From the NCBI GenBank assembly GCA_033060915.1, contig CM065378.1, forward strand, positions 10,373,001 to 10,437,000: a DNA stretch of 64,000 bases. Direction: 5' to 3'. Positions 10,261 to 28,403 of the stretch are shown in pieces (the stretch's first letter is position 1; every line of letters begins with the position of its first letter). Made by a program: the position numbers and the translations under genes. The notes under the pieces were generated by a model. That model saw nothing but the letters and a program-made list of their open reading frames with translations. It ran no database searches and had not been told where the DNA came from. Source of the stretch: Euryodendron excelsum (Eukaryota > Streptophyta > Magnoliopsida > Ericales > Pentaphylacaceae).

Positions 10261-11314
10261 GTGCTGAAGGAATGAATGTAGCATCAATTTTCTAAACTTA
10301 TCCCACTTCCAAACCACACAAGCACAGTCCATGAACAGATCCAGAGCATACACTCTTGTTGCTTCAAGTTCTGATTGGAAAAGAAGACTTGTTAAATAAT
10401 CTGCGCACTCAGAAACAGGGTTTTCTTTTTTTTTTTTTTTTTCTTGCCCCAATGCAGCATTCCTTGCAATAGAAGGGCCAAACCTTGGAGGGGCATTTTC
10501 ATGTTCCAGTTTTTTTCTTTAGAGGGGCAAGGACTATAAGAAGAGCTAAGCTTAGGAGGGTCTCCCCGGCCTGAATGTCATACTTTTGGGAGTTTGAGCC
10601 TTTTTTTTACTCTGGGAACACTTGATTTTATTGAACTTGACATTTCGAGATTTTACAGTGCTAAAATCCTAAAACAGCATGGGAATGCCATCAAACTTGG
10701 CACTTACTTTCCTTTTGAATTTCCATGCCACACTCTTCAAATCACCAGCCACCACTTTTGGGAGAGGGATATCCTCCATTGTATTAACTTCCGACGGGGG
10801 AGAAAATCCTAAATCTTAGATAGCTGCCATTAGCAAGGATTTTGTTTAGTGAAATCACTGTCAAACTTAATTGGACACCCTCTCATGCTTTGTAGACACC
10901 TAGAACTGGGTCTGGGTCCTTTGAACTCTCCGCTGATTAACTGGCTCTGCCCGGCCACAGATGGAATAGACCCCTCAGGTTGTTTTGGGCTGATGCTTGT
11001 AGGATGATCTCTAAGATACATTTTCAACAATCAAACCACTGATCAAAACTATGTGATTTTAGGACATTCAGAAATTTTAAGTTCTGAGTCAATAGCACAT
11101 GAGACTGAGAATTGAGAAATCACTGCCATTTATAAGACATATTGAGATGTTTTCGCCCATCAATGGATTCTAATTGCTGGAAGCAACAATCAAACACACT
11201 AAAAGTGAACATGTTTTTCAAGAATGAAATTCCCAAAGGTAAAGAAAATTCACAGAAACCACGCTCATGCATTTCATGTGTGTGTGTGTAGTCTAGAGTT
11301 GCAGCAACTCATTT
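10261..11314. other. Gene-less stretch between expansin unit B and the beta-glucosidase
   Basis: This is the junction region after the duplication, leading to the 3' end of the beta-glucosidase gene. Several short frames exist but none is convincing. It contains a poly-T run near 10425 and a TG microsatellite at 11279-11289. The last few hundred bases must hold the beta-glucosidase 3' UTR. Confidence 0.5.
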
Positions 11315-16934
<5,620 letters not shown>

Positions 16935-17195
16935 CGCTTCTCACTCTCTCTCTGTGTATATATACCTACAGTTTAGTCCAAGACAGAGATCTTTGGATCT
17001 ATATATATAGTGTTAAGACTGATATATACATATATATAGGAACACAGAAATGGATAAAGAGGCTTGGAGGGTTGAGAAGAGTGGAGAAATTGAAATGGGT
17101 TGTTGAAAAAGGGAAAGAACGGCGGTGGTGGTGGTGCTGGTGAAGTGACAATCAGAGAGAGAGAGAGATAGAGAGAGGGGATGGTGGTGCTGGGT

Positions 17196-17206
17196 GATAT
17201 ATAAGT
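17196..17206 (-). promoter_or_regulatory. Candidate TATA box of the beta-glucosidase gene
   Basis: On the minus strand the sequence reads CTTATATATC about 265 bases before the ATG. A CT-rich tract (17155-17180) of the kind common in plant 5' leaders lies just downstream. Other TATA-like runs at about 16998 and 17025 are alternatives. Confidence 0.3.
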
Positions 17207-19567
17207 CCTCCGTTCACACCCTTTCAGAAGAGTGCATTGCACTATTAGATTGCTTAATATGACTCATTGCTTTTATCTCCCTTTTAGCTTTTCTTTTGTT
17301 CTCTAGTTGTTTCTTTCTTGTTTTTCTCAGAAATGATGTTTGTTTGCTTAACACTTGTTCTTTTCCCACTGGCCGACCAATTCCCTCCCCACCTGAATTT
17401 CTCGGGAAATTGAATTCTCGGTACTAGGATTTCTAACCCTACTCTCCCCTCTCTAAAGAGCACCCTCACGTGTATGAAGGTTGGAATTGTATCTAGAGGA
17501 ATTCATCACAAGCGGATGGTTAAGCACTTTTCCTATCCAGCCTATGACATTAATTGATTAATATCATAACTCATAATTGATTAATCAGCTAAAAAAGGTA
17601 ACTATATATTCTAATTGTATCAATAGCAATCACTATATATTCCAACTTATGATGCACTTTCATATATTTTTATTACTATAACAATATTAGCCGTAAATAC
17701 ATGTTTTACAACAATGGTTTGAAGCCTCTCATTGACTTGAATTTGTTTTTCGTAGATATGTTAACCTACAATTTTTGTGGCTCTTATCGACCTGAATTTG
17801 TTACCAGTTAATCAGATTTCTTTCTTGAAATGTTTTGTACTTAATTTTCATCAAAATTATACTTTCAATGCGAACCTGGAGAATGATTTAATCGGGGTTT
17901 GAAAACCAGTGACGGATGGTTATTATGCAATTTTTCTTGATTTTCAGACTCATCTAGCATCATTTTCTTAGAGCTTGTGTATAAAAACTTTTGTTAGGTT
18001 TGTACCCAAAGTGAAATCATAATACAATGGATTCTCCTTAATATTTTTTGATTAGTGATATGGTATATAATAACTACCCTATTAGGAGATTCTTTGATTT
18101 TATCATTTGTCGACAGAAAAAATAAATACATAAATAGAAATCATTCTTTCTATAATAGTTTAAAAAATGCACATTCATTCTCTTCACTTTTTTTTAACCC
18201 AACCAAACAAAAGCAAAAATTGTACCTTTCACGTTTTATTTTTTTCTCATTTTATTTTTTCCTCTCAATAAATTCAATAACATACACAGCGTTAGGATGG
18301 ATACCATTAGTCCATCAAATATTTCTCTTTTGAATCCTTTGAGAACTTTAAAAACAACGAAAGTGGGAGAAAGGAAAGTGACAAGCTCTGCTAAAATAAT
18401 TTCCCCACCCCATCCCGCCTATCAAAGACTCACGGGCATGTGAGAGAAAGAAGAAGGTCATGTGGGCGATTAAATAATTTTTTCCTTGGAAAACATCACA
18501 ATAACCACAACGAAGTTTTTCTTTCAGACTCTTCAATGATGAAGTTGCACAATATTCATTTGCTATGGCACATGGAAGATATGGCAAGCATGAAAATCAC
18601 TCTTTATAGAAGATCCTAGCCATGACCACCTACCCCATTTATCCTCCCTCTTTCAAAGCATTAAAAAATCAAAAGACTAGCCAAATATTTCACTTTCTCT
18701 TGTCATCATCATTCTTTGAATTGTTAAATCACAACGTCACCATGTACTTCCAATTTAAATTTTCAAACAAATATATGTGGATATAACCAAATTGACATGA
18801 TAAATTCAAGATCTAAGCTTCATGATTATTCTTCAAACAAAAACAGCTATTTTCAATCTGTTTTTGTGATAATACCAAGGCAAGTTGCCACCCTCTAACT
18901 GTGTAGCATCTTTTGGTGATGCATGATGCTTTTATTAATGTCCCTTATACGTTGGTCCCTACTACTGGGTCTGTTATTATCTTCCTTGGAAGTTTAGTCA
19001 CCGCCAGCTTTTCTTCTTACTCAATTCCTTCCTAAATAAATTAACAGGTTCTTATTTCCTTAGTAGTTACTTTATTAGTTTATTTCCTCTTTTCAGTTAT
19101 TTCAATCAACAAGAGAAAATTATTTTATTTTTATTTTTCTTTTATTTTTTTACAAAATCAAACAAAGAAAAATAATTATTTTCCGTACAATTTTTCTCTA
19201 GCTTACTTTCCTTTCTACAAGTTCCAAATAGGGTGCAAGGTTGTTTGAGTTTCAAAGCAATGCCTTTGTTATGTTGAAGATACTTAAATAGCTGCATAGA
19301 GGAACCAGATTCATATACCTCCAAAAAGACTTACTTGTAACTGTGGCTTCACAAGAATCTTTATACTGCCATTGTAGTGTCATGCAAGCATTTCAATGCA
19401 TATATATATATATGCTGTCAATCAGTCCAAACTTGTCTATCAGAACCCATTCTTTATCTATATATTTTTGTCCCCATTGTTTTTAACCTGTTTATTATGA
19501 AAACAAAGAACAAGAAAAGGGCATGGGCCAGAGAAAATATTCAGTGCTTCAGAGTACCACATGGAGT

Positions 19568-19603
19568 CTCTCCTGTTAGGTGAGGGCAAATACCCCCACC
19601 TAA
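19568..19603. other. Short near-perfect hairpin
   Basis: CTGTTAGGTGAGGG and CCCCCACCTAACAG face each other around a short loop; 13 of 14 pairs match. No function is assigned. It could be the remnant of a tiny inverted-repeat element. Confidence 0.4.
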
Positions 19604-20128
19604 CAGATGAAGGACCACCCCATATGACAGGACCAGCCGACCAGAAGCACAGAATAATTTCTCCATGGGCCGTGGGGGCACTTCAATTTCAAAGATGAAA
19701 AAGAGTACTGATGTTTACTTCTCTACACAGAAATATGTCCTTTTGGTAAGAAGTATGTACATATAAATATATATCTATACTGTAAGTATATTTTCAGTAT
19801 GGCAGTCGCACTGTAGGATGGCTAGTCAGATACAAGACCAACTTAAAAGGGCTTGCTTTAAATTACTTCTCTCGGATCAGAACAACAGTCGTAAAAATCA
19901 CGCTATGACGATCGGAGAGATACATTTTAGTCTCGAGGCAACAATGTGTGAGCTTCGTATCTCTCAAGTGATGAAGCTGACAGATCATGCAGACATCAAG
20001 ACCCATACTACGGTTGAATATCATAACAAGAAGTCATTAATGGATATTCCTTGAGTTTTTTTGTAGAGTCACGTATTGTTCAGTTAGACAGCATTGCATG
20101 CAATATTCTCTTGCAGCGTCACTCTTCT

Positions 20129-20205
20129 GGATCATCTCTCCGAAAAGAAAACTTCTTCTTTCATGTAGAGACAGTACTATAGGAAAAAGTTTGGAGAGAT
20201 GATCC
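20129..20205. other. Stem-loop with 13-bp perfect arms
   Basis: GGATCATCTCTCC at 20129-20141 is exactly complementary to GGAGAGATGATCC at 20193-20205, and pairing extends a few bases inward with a G-U pair. The loop is about 50 bases. The size fits a small foldback or a microRNA-like precursor, but the duplex is shorter than usual for a plant miRNA and no known miRNA is recognised. Confidence 0.35.
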
Positions 20206-20269
20206 AAACACACTGAATTGTAAGAGAAAAATAGATGACGTGGTGTGTAGACAATGAGATTAACCATAA

Positions 20270-20526
20270 CAGCCTGTTTGGGATTTGTGGAAGGGGAGGG
20301 AAGAGAAAGAGAAATTGAAAGAAAAGTGGGAAAAAAAACCCTTTCCCTTTGTTGAAATTAAAAGAAAAGAGGAGAGAGAGAAAGAGAGTGAGTAATTATT
20401 TTGTTTCCTTTTGTTTTTCTCTTTTTTTTTTTTTCATTTTCTCTCCTAGATAGTTTCAAATAGAAAAATAAAAGAAAATAATTATTCCTCACTTTCCCTT
20501 CCCTTTCACAAGTTCCAAACTAACTA
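20270..20526. mobile_element. Small PIF/Harbinger-like MITE
   Basis: A 257-base element with ends CAGCCTGTTTGGGATTTGTG and, inverted, TAGTTAGTTTGGAACTTGTG, flanked by TAA and TAG. The inside is purine-rich on the left and pyrimidine-rich on the right, so the whole element can fold back. It is the same end family as 13825-14032. Confidence 0.55.
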
Positions 20527-21440
20527 TAGCTTGAAATTGAGGTCATCATCAATTGGTAAGACTTTTATTCCATTAATTTCTATCAAGTTTGTCTCTAATC
20601 AAAATTGCACTTTAAAACGACGCGCCAAATGCGGTTTATGCAGGTCTTCAACCTTGTTTGGTGGGGGAAAAAAAAGTAAATGGATGAAAGAAATCCCTAA
20701 AAAATCCCTTCATTTTTATGATAATCTATAAACTTGTTCATGAGAATATAAATTAAACAAAAAAGAATATAAATGTGTAACCATGGAAGCCAAAATAAAA
20801 TTTATCCAAAATTAAAGGGGTGAAAAATATTATTTATTCAATATAAAAAAATTAAAAAAAAAGAAAAAAAAAACTATTATTTTGAACCTCAGACTCAATG
20901 TCATCCTCTAATTTTTAGTTTTTATAATTAAGCCTCAGAACTTTCATAATTAAATCAAGGGTAAATTTTTTTTTTGGCCTTTTGAACTTTACACAAGTTT
21001 TTAAAGTCATTCTTCATTTTTTTTTTTTTTTTGAGCTTTCAAACTTCCATAATTCAGCCAATGTCATTACCAACTGGAAGAAAATCTAACTCCATTACAT
21101 TATCTATTAACTTATATATGTCCCACCATATATTGAAGTTTAATTTTATTTGAAATTTCCAATAAGTTCTTGTTTTAAACTAGGCCCAAGTAAAAAAGAA
21201 TGTGATGTAATGGGATGGTTGTTTTTATTTTATTTTTTTATCAATCATATTAAAAGTTGATAGAGAGACTAAATGATATTTTATCTTTAAATTAATGGCT
21301 CAATTAATCAGGTGAAAAAAGAAATTGAATGTTAGAGGGGCAATAAGGTAAATTAAGCTCTTTGTAACTGTACCTCAATAAAGCCCTTAAACCCCAAATC
21401 GGTTTCGTATCCTCGACTCAACAGCGGCCGTTGATTGAAA

Positions 21441-23567
21441 ATGGAAACGTGTAAAGGTCTGATAATGGAGGACGACGACGAAGAACCACCACTAGCAGTT
21501 GAAATCAACGAAACCCTTGACCACAATCTATCAAAACCGTCCGATCAATCTGATCAACGGCGAGAAATCGTCGAACCTTCACCTGTCGGCGTGACCGTCA
21601 TCACAGGCTATCTTGGTGCCGGCAAATCCACTGTAATAATTCATTCCCATCGCCCTCCATAACCATTAACTTGTATAGTTTCTACAGCTTACATATTCTA
21701 TACGTATAGTCATACATAGATAAATAAGTAGGTATATCGTGTAGGCATGTGTTTGATTGTGAATATTTTATCTGTGGGATTTGAATTTCAGCTGGTGAAT
21801 TATGTATTGAATACCCAACACGGGAAGAGGATTGCTGTGATATTGAATGAGTTTGGTGAAGAGATTGGAGTGGAGAGGGCTATGATCAACGAAGGCGAAG
21901 GTGGCGCGCTTGTCGAAGAATGGGTTGAGCTGGCAAATGGGTGTATTTGTTGCACTGTCAAGCACAGTTTGGTCCAGGCATTGGAGCAACTTGTGCAAAG
22001 GAAGGAGAGGTGATAAATGGCAATTCTCTATATTTCTTGTGGGTTTTATTTGAATTGCATTATATAGAAATCAATTGCTTCTGAATTGTTGTTTTGGTGT
22101 CTGTAGGCTTGATCATATATTGCTAGAGACCACTGGGCTGGCAAACCCGGCTCCTCTTGCATCTGTTCTTTGGTTGGATGATCAGCTAGAATCAGAAGTC
22201 AAGCTCGATTCTATTGTTACTGTGAGTTTATATTGTTCTCTTCAATCAGCCATCTGATCCTGATGTTGGCATGTTGTCATAAATTTGTTATCCCTTCCCA
22301 ATGTGGTTGTTACTTTCCTCATTCCATAATGGTTTTATTTTTTTACCCCAAAGTGATATAATGCTCAATGTGCCAAGTGGTGGTTTGGAGAATGGGATTG
22401 GGCACTACTTTAAGCTAGGCAAACCATGCTTGGTGATTATAATATAATCGAATCTCTTCTTGAATAGGTTGTAGATGCAAAAAACCTCCGTTACCAACTT
22501 CAAAGGCATCATGACTCGTCTTCATTTCCTGAAGCATTTTCACAAATAGCATTTGCGGTAATTATCATTATTTTCACGACTTATTTGTGGAAGTTACTTT
22601 TCCAATTTTGTCGGTTTCCGTCTCGCTATCATCTTTTCTGTCTTTGCTACTCTTAAATCTTGTTATTTATATGCAACATTTAGGACAAGACAAGCACTTA
22701 AGATGCTCATAAGTTTCATTGCTTGTTGTAGGATGTTGTAATCCTTAACAAGGTTGATCTGGTTTCTTCGGAGGATCCTGAAAGTGTTCTAGAGGAACTG
22801 GAGAAGGAGATACATGAGATTAATTCCCTTGCTAATATAATTCATTCTGTGCGGTGTCAAGTTGACTTGTCCAAGATATTAAACTGCCGGGCTTATGATG
22901 CTTCAGTTTGTTATACTTGATCTTCTCGTTTCATTTTTTATGTACATTTTCCAGTTCATGACATTGTTTCGTATTAATATAAGTCTTTTCTTTTACTCTG
23001 TTCAGCAAGTCACTCATTTGGAAGCATTATTGGAAGAAAATAAATCTTTAACTACCAGAGATCTTCATGATACTGGTGTGAGAACACTAAGCATTTGTGA
23101 GCAATGTCCGGTAGATCTTGATAAGGTACTTCTAGGAAATGGCTTCCAGATGGAAATGTGTTGTAGGAAATTGCTGTGACTTTTAGTTTCTCCATGTTTG
23201 GCTCTTTCTGAAGGCAGGTCATCCTTGATTTCTATTATGGGTGGCACATTCAGTTGGACTAGTGAAAAACCACTTGAGTAATCATGATCACCTCTACTTA
23301 TAGGATTGACAGGCTTTTGTAAGATTTTAAAGGTTTTTTTTCCTGTGGGACTGTGACACTCTTTGCGTCAAATTACCATTTTTCTCCTCATTAATTATGT
23401 AAGTCAGCAATCCTGGTCAGTTACATCCTAAAAAGAGTTGGCTTAGAGTTGTATAGATTTTATTTCTTCACTTCCATGCTTCACTCTTTGCTCACTGTAT
23501 GGCTCCTGTCTTCCTTTCGCTTGGACAGTGCTGATGGACATGAATTGCTTCATCAAAGTTCTAATGT

Positions 23568-23604
<37 letters not shown>

Positions 23605-25643
23605 GGTTCGTTTGTGGCTTGAAGAAATTCTTTGGGATAAGAAATATGGCATGGATGTCTATCGCTGCAAGGGTGTACTAAGTGTCTTAAACTCAGATCA
23701 ACTTCATACTCTGCAGGTAATGTTTGATGTTAAACCATGAATTGTTTATGAAAGGTAGTACTTGGTTATTTTTAGGTTTCAGCTCTTGTTTAAGACCTTG
23801 TGTTTGTGGTTGTGGTGGTCTATGTTTACCTAGAACTTCTTGTTCTTTCGTTGTATTTTAGATTCTGGATGGACTTAATGATGATTGTAATATGTAGTGG
23901 GGCTTCTAATTGTGTTTTGACTTATGACTGACTTCTTCGAAGCATGCCCAATTACTGAATGCACATAACTTGAAACAAGAAAGATAATTTCTGTTGACCT
24001 TTCCAAATCCAAATGCAAACGCACTTCTATTTGTGTTGGTAGTTCTTTTTTGTTTTATTTTTTTCTTTATATTTTGTGTTCGTTGGAGAATTTTACTCAT
24101 TTTAACTTAGGCACTCATAATGTCCATAATCCTCACTTATATTTATGGACTTCGATATTTGTTTTATGAAATCAATTCAAAGTGGGCTTTGGGTGTCTAA
24201 ATATTGTATTCATGCTGCTTATTGTGTTTGGCCTGGGTCTCTTGCAGCTTCTTTCCCTTGGTCAACATTTGTGCATTCTTTACTACATTTGCGCATTAAT
24301 CTTTTTGGTCTGAGCTTCTTCGGTGTTATCCTGGATTCTTTGCTCATAATTCATGTGTGCTGTGTAGTTATCAATGTGAATTTACATGTACATGGAGAAG
24401 TTTAGCAAGGAAAAAATTACTTAAAAGAAAAAGAAAAAGAAGTACCGAGGGAAAATGACGAAAGATAAAAAGATGTTTCTTCAGTATCTCACAGCGATCA
24501 TCATAGCAAGCTTGATATCAACTGGCAGTTATGGTCTCGGTAATTTTAAAGCTCGCACATCAGGCAGGCCTGATTTTATAGTCCATTTGGTTTTCCTTCC
24601 AGAGCTATGCCTTAATTTAGTCCATTTGGTTTTCCTTCCAGACCTATGCCTTAATTTTCAGCTTCTTTTAGTTTTTGCATTGCCTAATGTGAGTTTAATA
24701 TTTTTGTTCTTAAACATAATTAAAGTTCTTGTCATGGTGGTAGAAGATTCATTTGCAAATAGGAGGTTAAGGGTTTTTTTGTCTGTTTATGTCAAAGTTC
24801 TACAACTACAATGTGAATTGTGAAACAAGGGATAGGTGGTCTATGGTTTCGCATTGAACCCCTAGCCATTCTTATGGGCAATGTCTACGCGGTTTATCCC
24901 AAACTTTGTGAATTGCCTGTTCTGGTCTATGTTATTCGGACTCTTCTGAATTTGTGAAATACCCGTGTCGGACACTTGATACTCGAATATGCGTCCGATA
25001 TGGCTAGTTGGATATACATCCAACAAGTATTTGTAAATAGTTGAGTTTATTATAAAATTACACATAAAACTTTCATTTTTGTTTTTTTTGCATGAAATGC
25101 TATATTTTAGTTTGTAAACACTATTTTACTTTAAAAAAGCAAAAGAAGTAATTAAAAAGTATGAAAGTTAGCCGTATCCGAGTGTCCATGGACATAAAAT
25201 TAGATAAATCTGACACTTAGACACGTACCCACACCTGACACTCGTATCAGAGTTCAGGTAACATATCCTCTGGTATTATGATGCCCTTGCCTAGTTTACC
25301 TTTTCCTAGTTTCTTGAATTTTTAGCTGATTTTAGTGGAGTTGCTTTGGTTTATGGAGGACCTAATAGGTCGAACAAATCTGTCCACAAATGATTTAAGC
25401 CTTTAATTTTTGGCAGGCTGTGCGGGAGATATACGAGCTGGTTCCTGCTCGTAAATGGAGAGATGAAGAAAATCAGATGAACAAGATAGTGTTTATAGGC
25501 AAAGATTTAGTCACACTTCCATTTTCTCTCTTCTTGATAAACTGTATATCCTCCTCATTTTCTTATTCCCATTCGCAGGTCAATCACTAAATGAAGAAAT
25601 TCTTCTTGATTCCTTCAGAGCCTGCATACCGGCAGCTTGTTGA
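21441..25643 (+). CDS. CobW/COG0523 (ZNG-type) metal-chaperone GTPase, 9 exons, intact
   Basis: G3E-family P-loop GTPase of the CobW_N plus CobW_C type; relatives deliver zinc or another metal to client enzymes. Exons: 21441-21632, 21792-22009, 22107-22221, 22468-22557, 22732-22905, 23006-23125, 23606-23716, 25417-25498, 25579-25643. They join in frame to 388 residues. Visible motifs are Walker A GYLGAGKST (56-64), the metal-binding CXCC at 115-118 (NGCICCTVK) and NKVDL (211-215); the C-terminal domain ends with a FIGQSLNEEILLDSF block. The acidic N-terminus (EDDDEEPPLAVEI) resembles the region where animal ZNG1 carries its client-binding motif. Intron 8 needs a GC donor (ATAG then GCAAAG); retaining it would replace the conserved tail. 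AATAAA lies at 25790. An earlier in-frame TTG exists, but the ATG at 21441 is the natural start. It resembles Arabidopsis At1g26520 as I remember it. Confidence 0.92.
23572..23600. repeat. CT microsatellite at a splice acceptor
   Basis: A CT run placed directly before the TGTAG acceptor of CobW exon 7, where it serves as the polypyrimidine tract of intron 6. Confidence 0.8.
24582..24660. repeat. 39-base direct repeat, two copies, in CobW intron 7
   Basis: AGTCCATTTGGTTTTCCTTC and the bases after it occur twice in a row with a 39-base period and one or two differences. It lies in the 1.7-kb intron before exon 8. Confidence 0.7.
24928..25265. mobile_element. Candidate inverted-repeat element in CobW intron 7
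   Basis: The ends read TATGTTATTCGGACTC and, inverted, TATGTTACCTGAACTC (12 of 16 match). Repeated CGTGTCGGACAC-like motifs inside are partly palindromic. No clear target duplication was found, so the class is not assigned. Confidence 0.4.
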
Positions 25644-25795
25644 TTTTTGTTCATAGCAAACTTGCAGTCTAGGGTTGCAACTCCAGTCTTATCAATACCC
25701 CTCCCCTGTTGTGTAACACATTTCTAACATGTATCATGCTATCATTTTCCTCATATTCAATTTGATTTCTATTTTCTATTGTAGTATTTAATAAA

Positions 25796-26689
25796 ACAGC
25801 ACAATTTCTCTCTCATGTGCATGATATCCTTCATGGGTCGGGTCAAAGAGCTGGATTTTTATTAATCTGAATTCAGCTAGCAGGATTTGTTAAGGCTATG
25901 GCTTTTGTTTTAATTTTTTTTAACTCCACGACTCCTCTCGCTAGTTCTCCTATTTGTCTTAGTGTTGAACTCTTCTCAATAAGATGGTTCTATTGTTAAA
26001 AACAAAGAAAAAGTAGAGTGGGCCCACATGGTTGGCAATTAAATAGTCTAATAAATCACAAGATCAAACTAATTTAAAGTATAGTGGGGGCTGATATTTG
26101 AGTTACAACTTTGACGTGATTTTATGGTTCGTTTATATGGAATTATGATTTGTAGATCATCAATAAGAGGGGCATGTGAATATTGAATAGTTACGCATTG
26201 ATAGTGCTATAAAAACAAAAATATTGTACAAAAATTTCTTTAAAACAAAGTATCCATTAAGATAACTTGCAATTGTAAAAAATTGAGGTCACCACAACAT
26301 TTTGGTTTATTTTTATTTTTGTATAAATTATAATTTTCAAAAAACCTTAATTCTTAATAACTTTTTCCTTATTCTCAACTAGCCCAGTCTCTTTTTTATT
26401 TTGATTATGCAAGCCAGTTCATCTTTACCTCGACTAATTTTCTCAACCTATTTGTTAAGAAAAAAAAGTGTGTTGAATTTTTTGTTTTTTCCCTTATTTT
26501 GTCAAGTTCCAAACGGACTTTTGTTAATGGGTTCGACGCTTTGGCCACGTGGAATACCAAAATCAAATTAATTTAAATTAAAAGTAATGGTTCGGGTTCA
26601 ACTTAGACCTACCCGGGTTATCGGGCGGGCTTGGGTTACGTGCTGCTGCACTCCAGTTGTAAAACCGCAAACTACCCGGCCTCAAAGCT
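25796..26689. other. Gene-less stretch between CobW and the DRL1-like gene
   Basis: AT-rich intergenic DNA. It contains one lone MITE-like right end (AAGTTCCAAACGGAC near 26505) and leads into the putative promoter of the DRL1-like gene. Confidence 0.5.
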
Positions 26690-27408
26690 TGCATTAATCA
26701 GCAGACTCCTCGCTGCTTCTCTCTCATTCTCGTCAACTAGCTCACTCTCTCCCTCACGGCGGTGATTGCCTCAGACAGTTGGCTACCAGTAAGCTTTCTC
26801 GCTATAGATTTTCATGTAATGATTTCCTTTTTCCTTTTGCGGGTTCTTATGTATGCTGGTAGTATATTTCAGTTTTTCCTTAGAATGACCTCCATTTGTT
26901 TGATAAATTGCTCCAAAGATGTAGTTCAGTAGTTGATCTTGGAACCTTGATTTGTTCGATATGCTAACAATATGTAATGGACCTGTCTGCCACATCGATC
27001 GAGCAATTCGCTCGTTGATGGTAAAGATGAATTGTAAGACAAACACACGGAAAGCCCTTACGTGCCAAAAAAAGAAGAAAAAACCGTTGCAGCCCTCTTT
27101 GTTTTGATGGAACTAGTTCCTTGAAACTCCTTCCGGGAAAGGGTTTCAAAGAATTGGGGTTTTTTTTTCGTCGTTAAATATCTGGGACTCTCTAGATTCC
27201 TTGTGGCTTTTTGGTACGCTTTGAGTAGTCTTTTTCAGTACTAATGTGTCTTGCTACAAAATTTTTTGAGATACATAGGTAGCATCACAATTGAATTGGT
27301 TATTTGTGAGTTGATTTTGTTTTACTGCTAGCATTCCCTAAGAATTTGAATTTGGTTAAATTCTATATCTGATTCATTTTCTTTATTGGTGAGCTTGTGA
27401 TTCTTTTA

Positions 27409-27822
27409 CAGTCCGTTTGGGCAACTAGGAGAGCAAAAAAAAAAAAGGAAAGATTAGCTAGGAAAGAAAAGAGAAGAAGAGAAAGGTAGTGGTATCCTGC
27501 CTTCTAGTTTGGGTAATTTAAGAGAAAAGAAAAAAACAGAAGGGACTCTCTTCTCCCTAATCACTTGATCAGTAGTTTGAAAGAGAACTGGAGAGAAACC
27601 ACAATCCCTTTAATCAACTTTTTCAATCTCTCCAAAAGTAGAGAGACTTGGAGAAAAAGGGAATGGGAGTTAGTGATTACCAATTTTATCCTTGGTTTTT
27701 ATGACAAGTGGTTTCTCTTACTCTCATAATAAAACTCTCTCTCTCTCCCCTAGACAAGAGGGAAGGATAACACATTCCTTTAATCTTCTTTTCTCCTCAA
27801 ATCACCCAATCCAAACAGACTA
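27409..27822. mobile_element. PIF/Harbinger-like MITE in the DRL1 5'-UTR intron
   Basis: A 414-base element with ends CAGTCCGTTTGGGCAA and, inverted, TAGTCTGTTTGGATTG, flanked by perfect TTA duplications at 27406-27408 and 27823-27825. There is no coding capacity. The inside is purine-rich then pyrimidine-rich, as in its relatives at 13825 and 20270. Confidence 0.7.
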
Positions 27823-28261
27823 TTAAGTGCGAGTTTGGGTGCCTCGTGAAAATCCAGTTGTTTCCTTGTTCTTACTTCTTACCCTTTTTTCTGTTTTTAC
27901 AGCTCGTGCATAAATTTATCCTGAGAATGGACCTGTGAAAGAAATGGTATCTAAATGCTATCTAAATATGATGGAGTCATCTAGAGTCTGTTAGAACCCA
28001 AACTTGCTCTAATTTGTTCTCTGTGTAGTTTGGGGTGTTTGTGTACATTCTATGTTAAAAAAAAGTTGAGTTTGATTTTGGTGATTTGGTTCATATGATT
28101 TCATGCTTCCTCTGGTTTACTTAAATAATAAATTGTGTTCTTGGCATTATATTTTTTTTCCCCTTCGACCTTCATACAATAGAAAATTTACTTTTTTTTT
28201 TTAATGAACTCAGTTCAGTATAGGGTTTTAGTATTTGGATTCTTTGCGAAAGGTATTTAAA

Positions 28262-28364
28262 TTGTCAATATGTTAGAATGTACAAGATGTGCATACAGAG
28301 TTGATATGTTAGAATGTACAACATGTGCACACAGCGGAGAGACAACCATGACTTCCCACATAAT

Positions 28365-28403
<39 letters not shown>

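Larger units (their letters stand above)
17250..21440. other. Gene-less intergenic stretch between the beta-glucosidase and CobW genes
   Basis: About 4.2 kb with no supported gene; the two flanking genes are divergently transcribed, so both promoters must lie here. It contains a CTGTTAGGTG hairpin at 19568-19603, a stem-loop at 20129-20205, one MITE at 20270-20526, a lone MITE-like right end (CAAGTTCCAAATAGG near 19220), and AT-rich, poly-T-rich DNA from 20800 to 21350. A 78-codon frame at 19818-20054 resembles nothing I know. Confidence 0.5.

Noticed and set aside
10132..10452. 106-codon minus-strand frame with a faint RNase H-like look
   Set aside because: The similarity is too weak, it begins in a poly-Lys run from a poly-T tract, and it crosses the end of the duplication unit.
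25499..25578. Retained CobW intron 8 as the true C-terminus
   Set aside because: Reading through gives an unconserved hydrophobic tail, while splicing from the GC donor restores the conserved NEEILLDSF ending.
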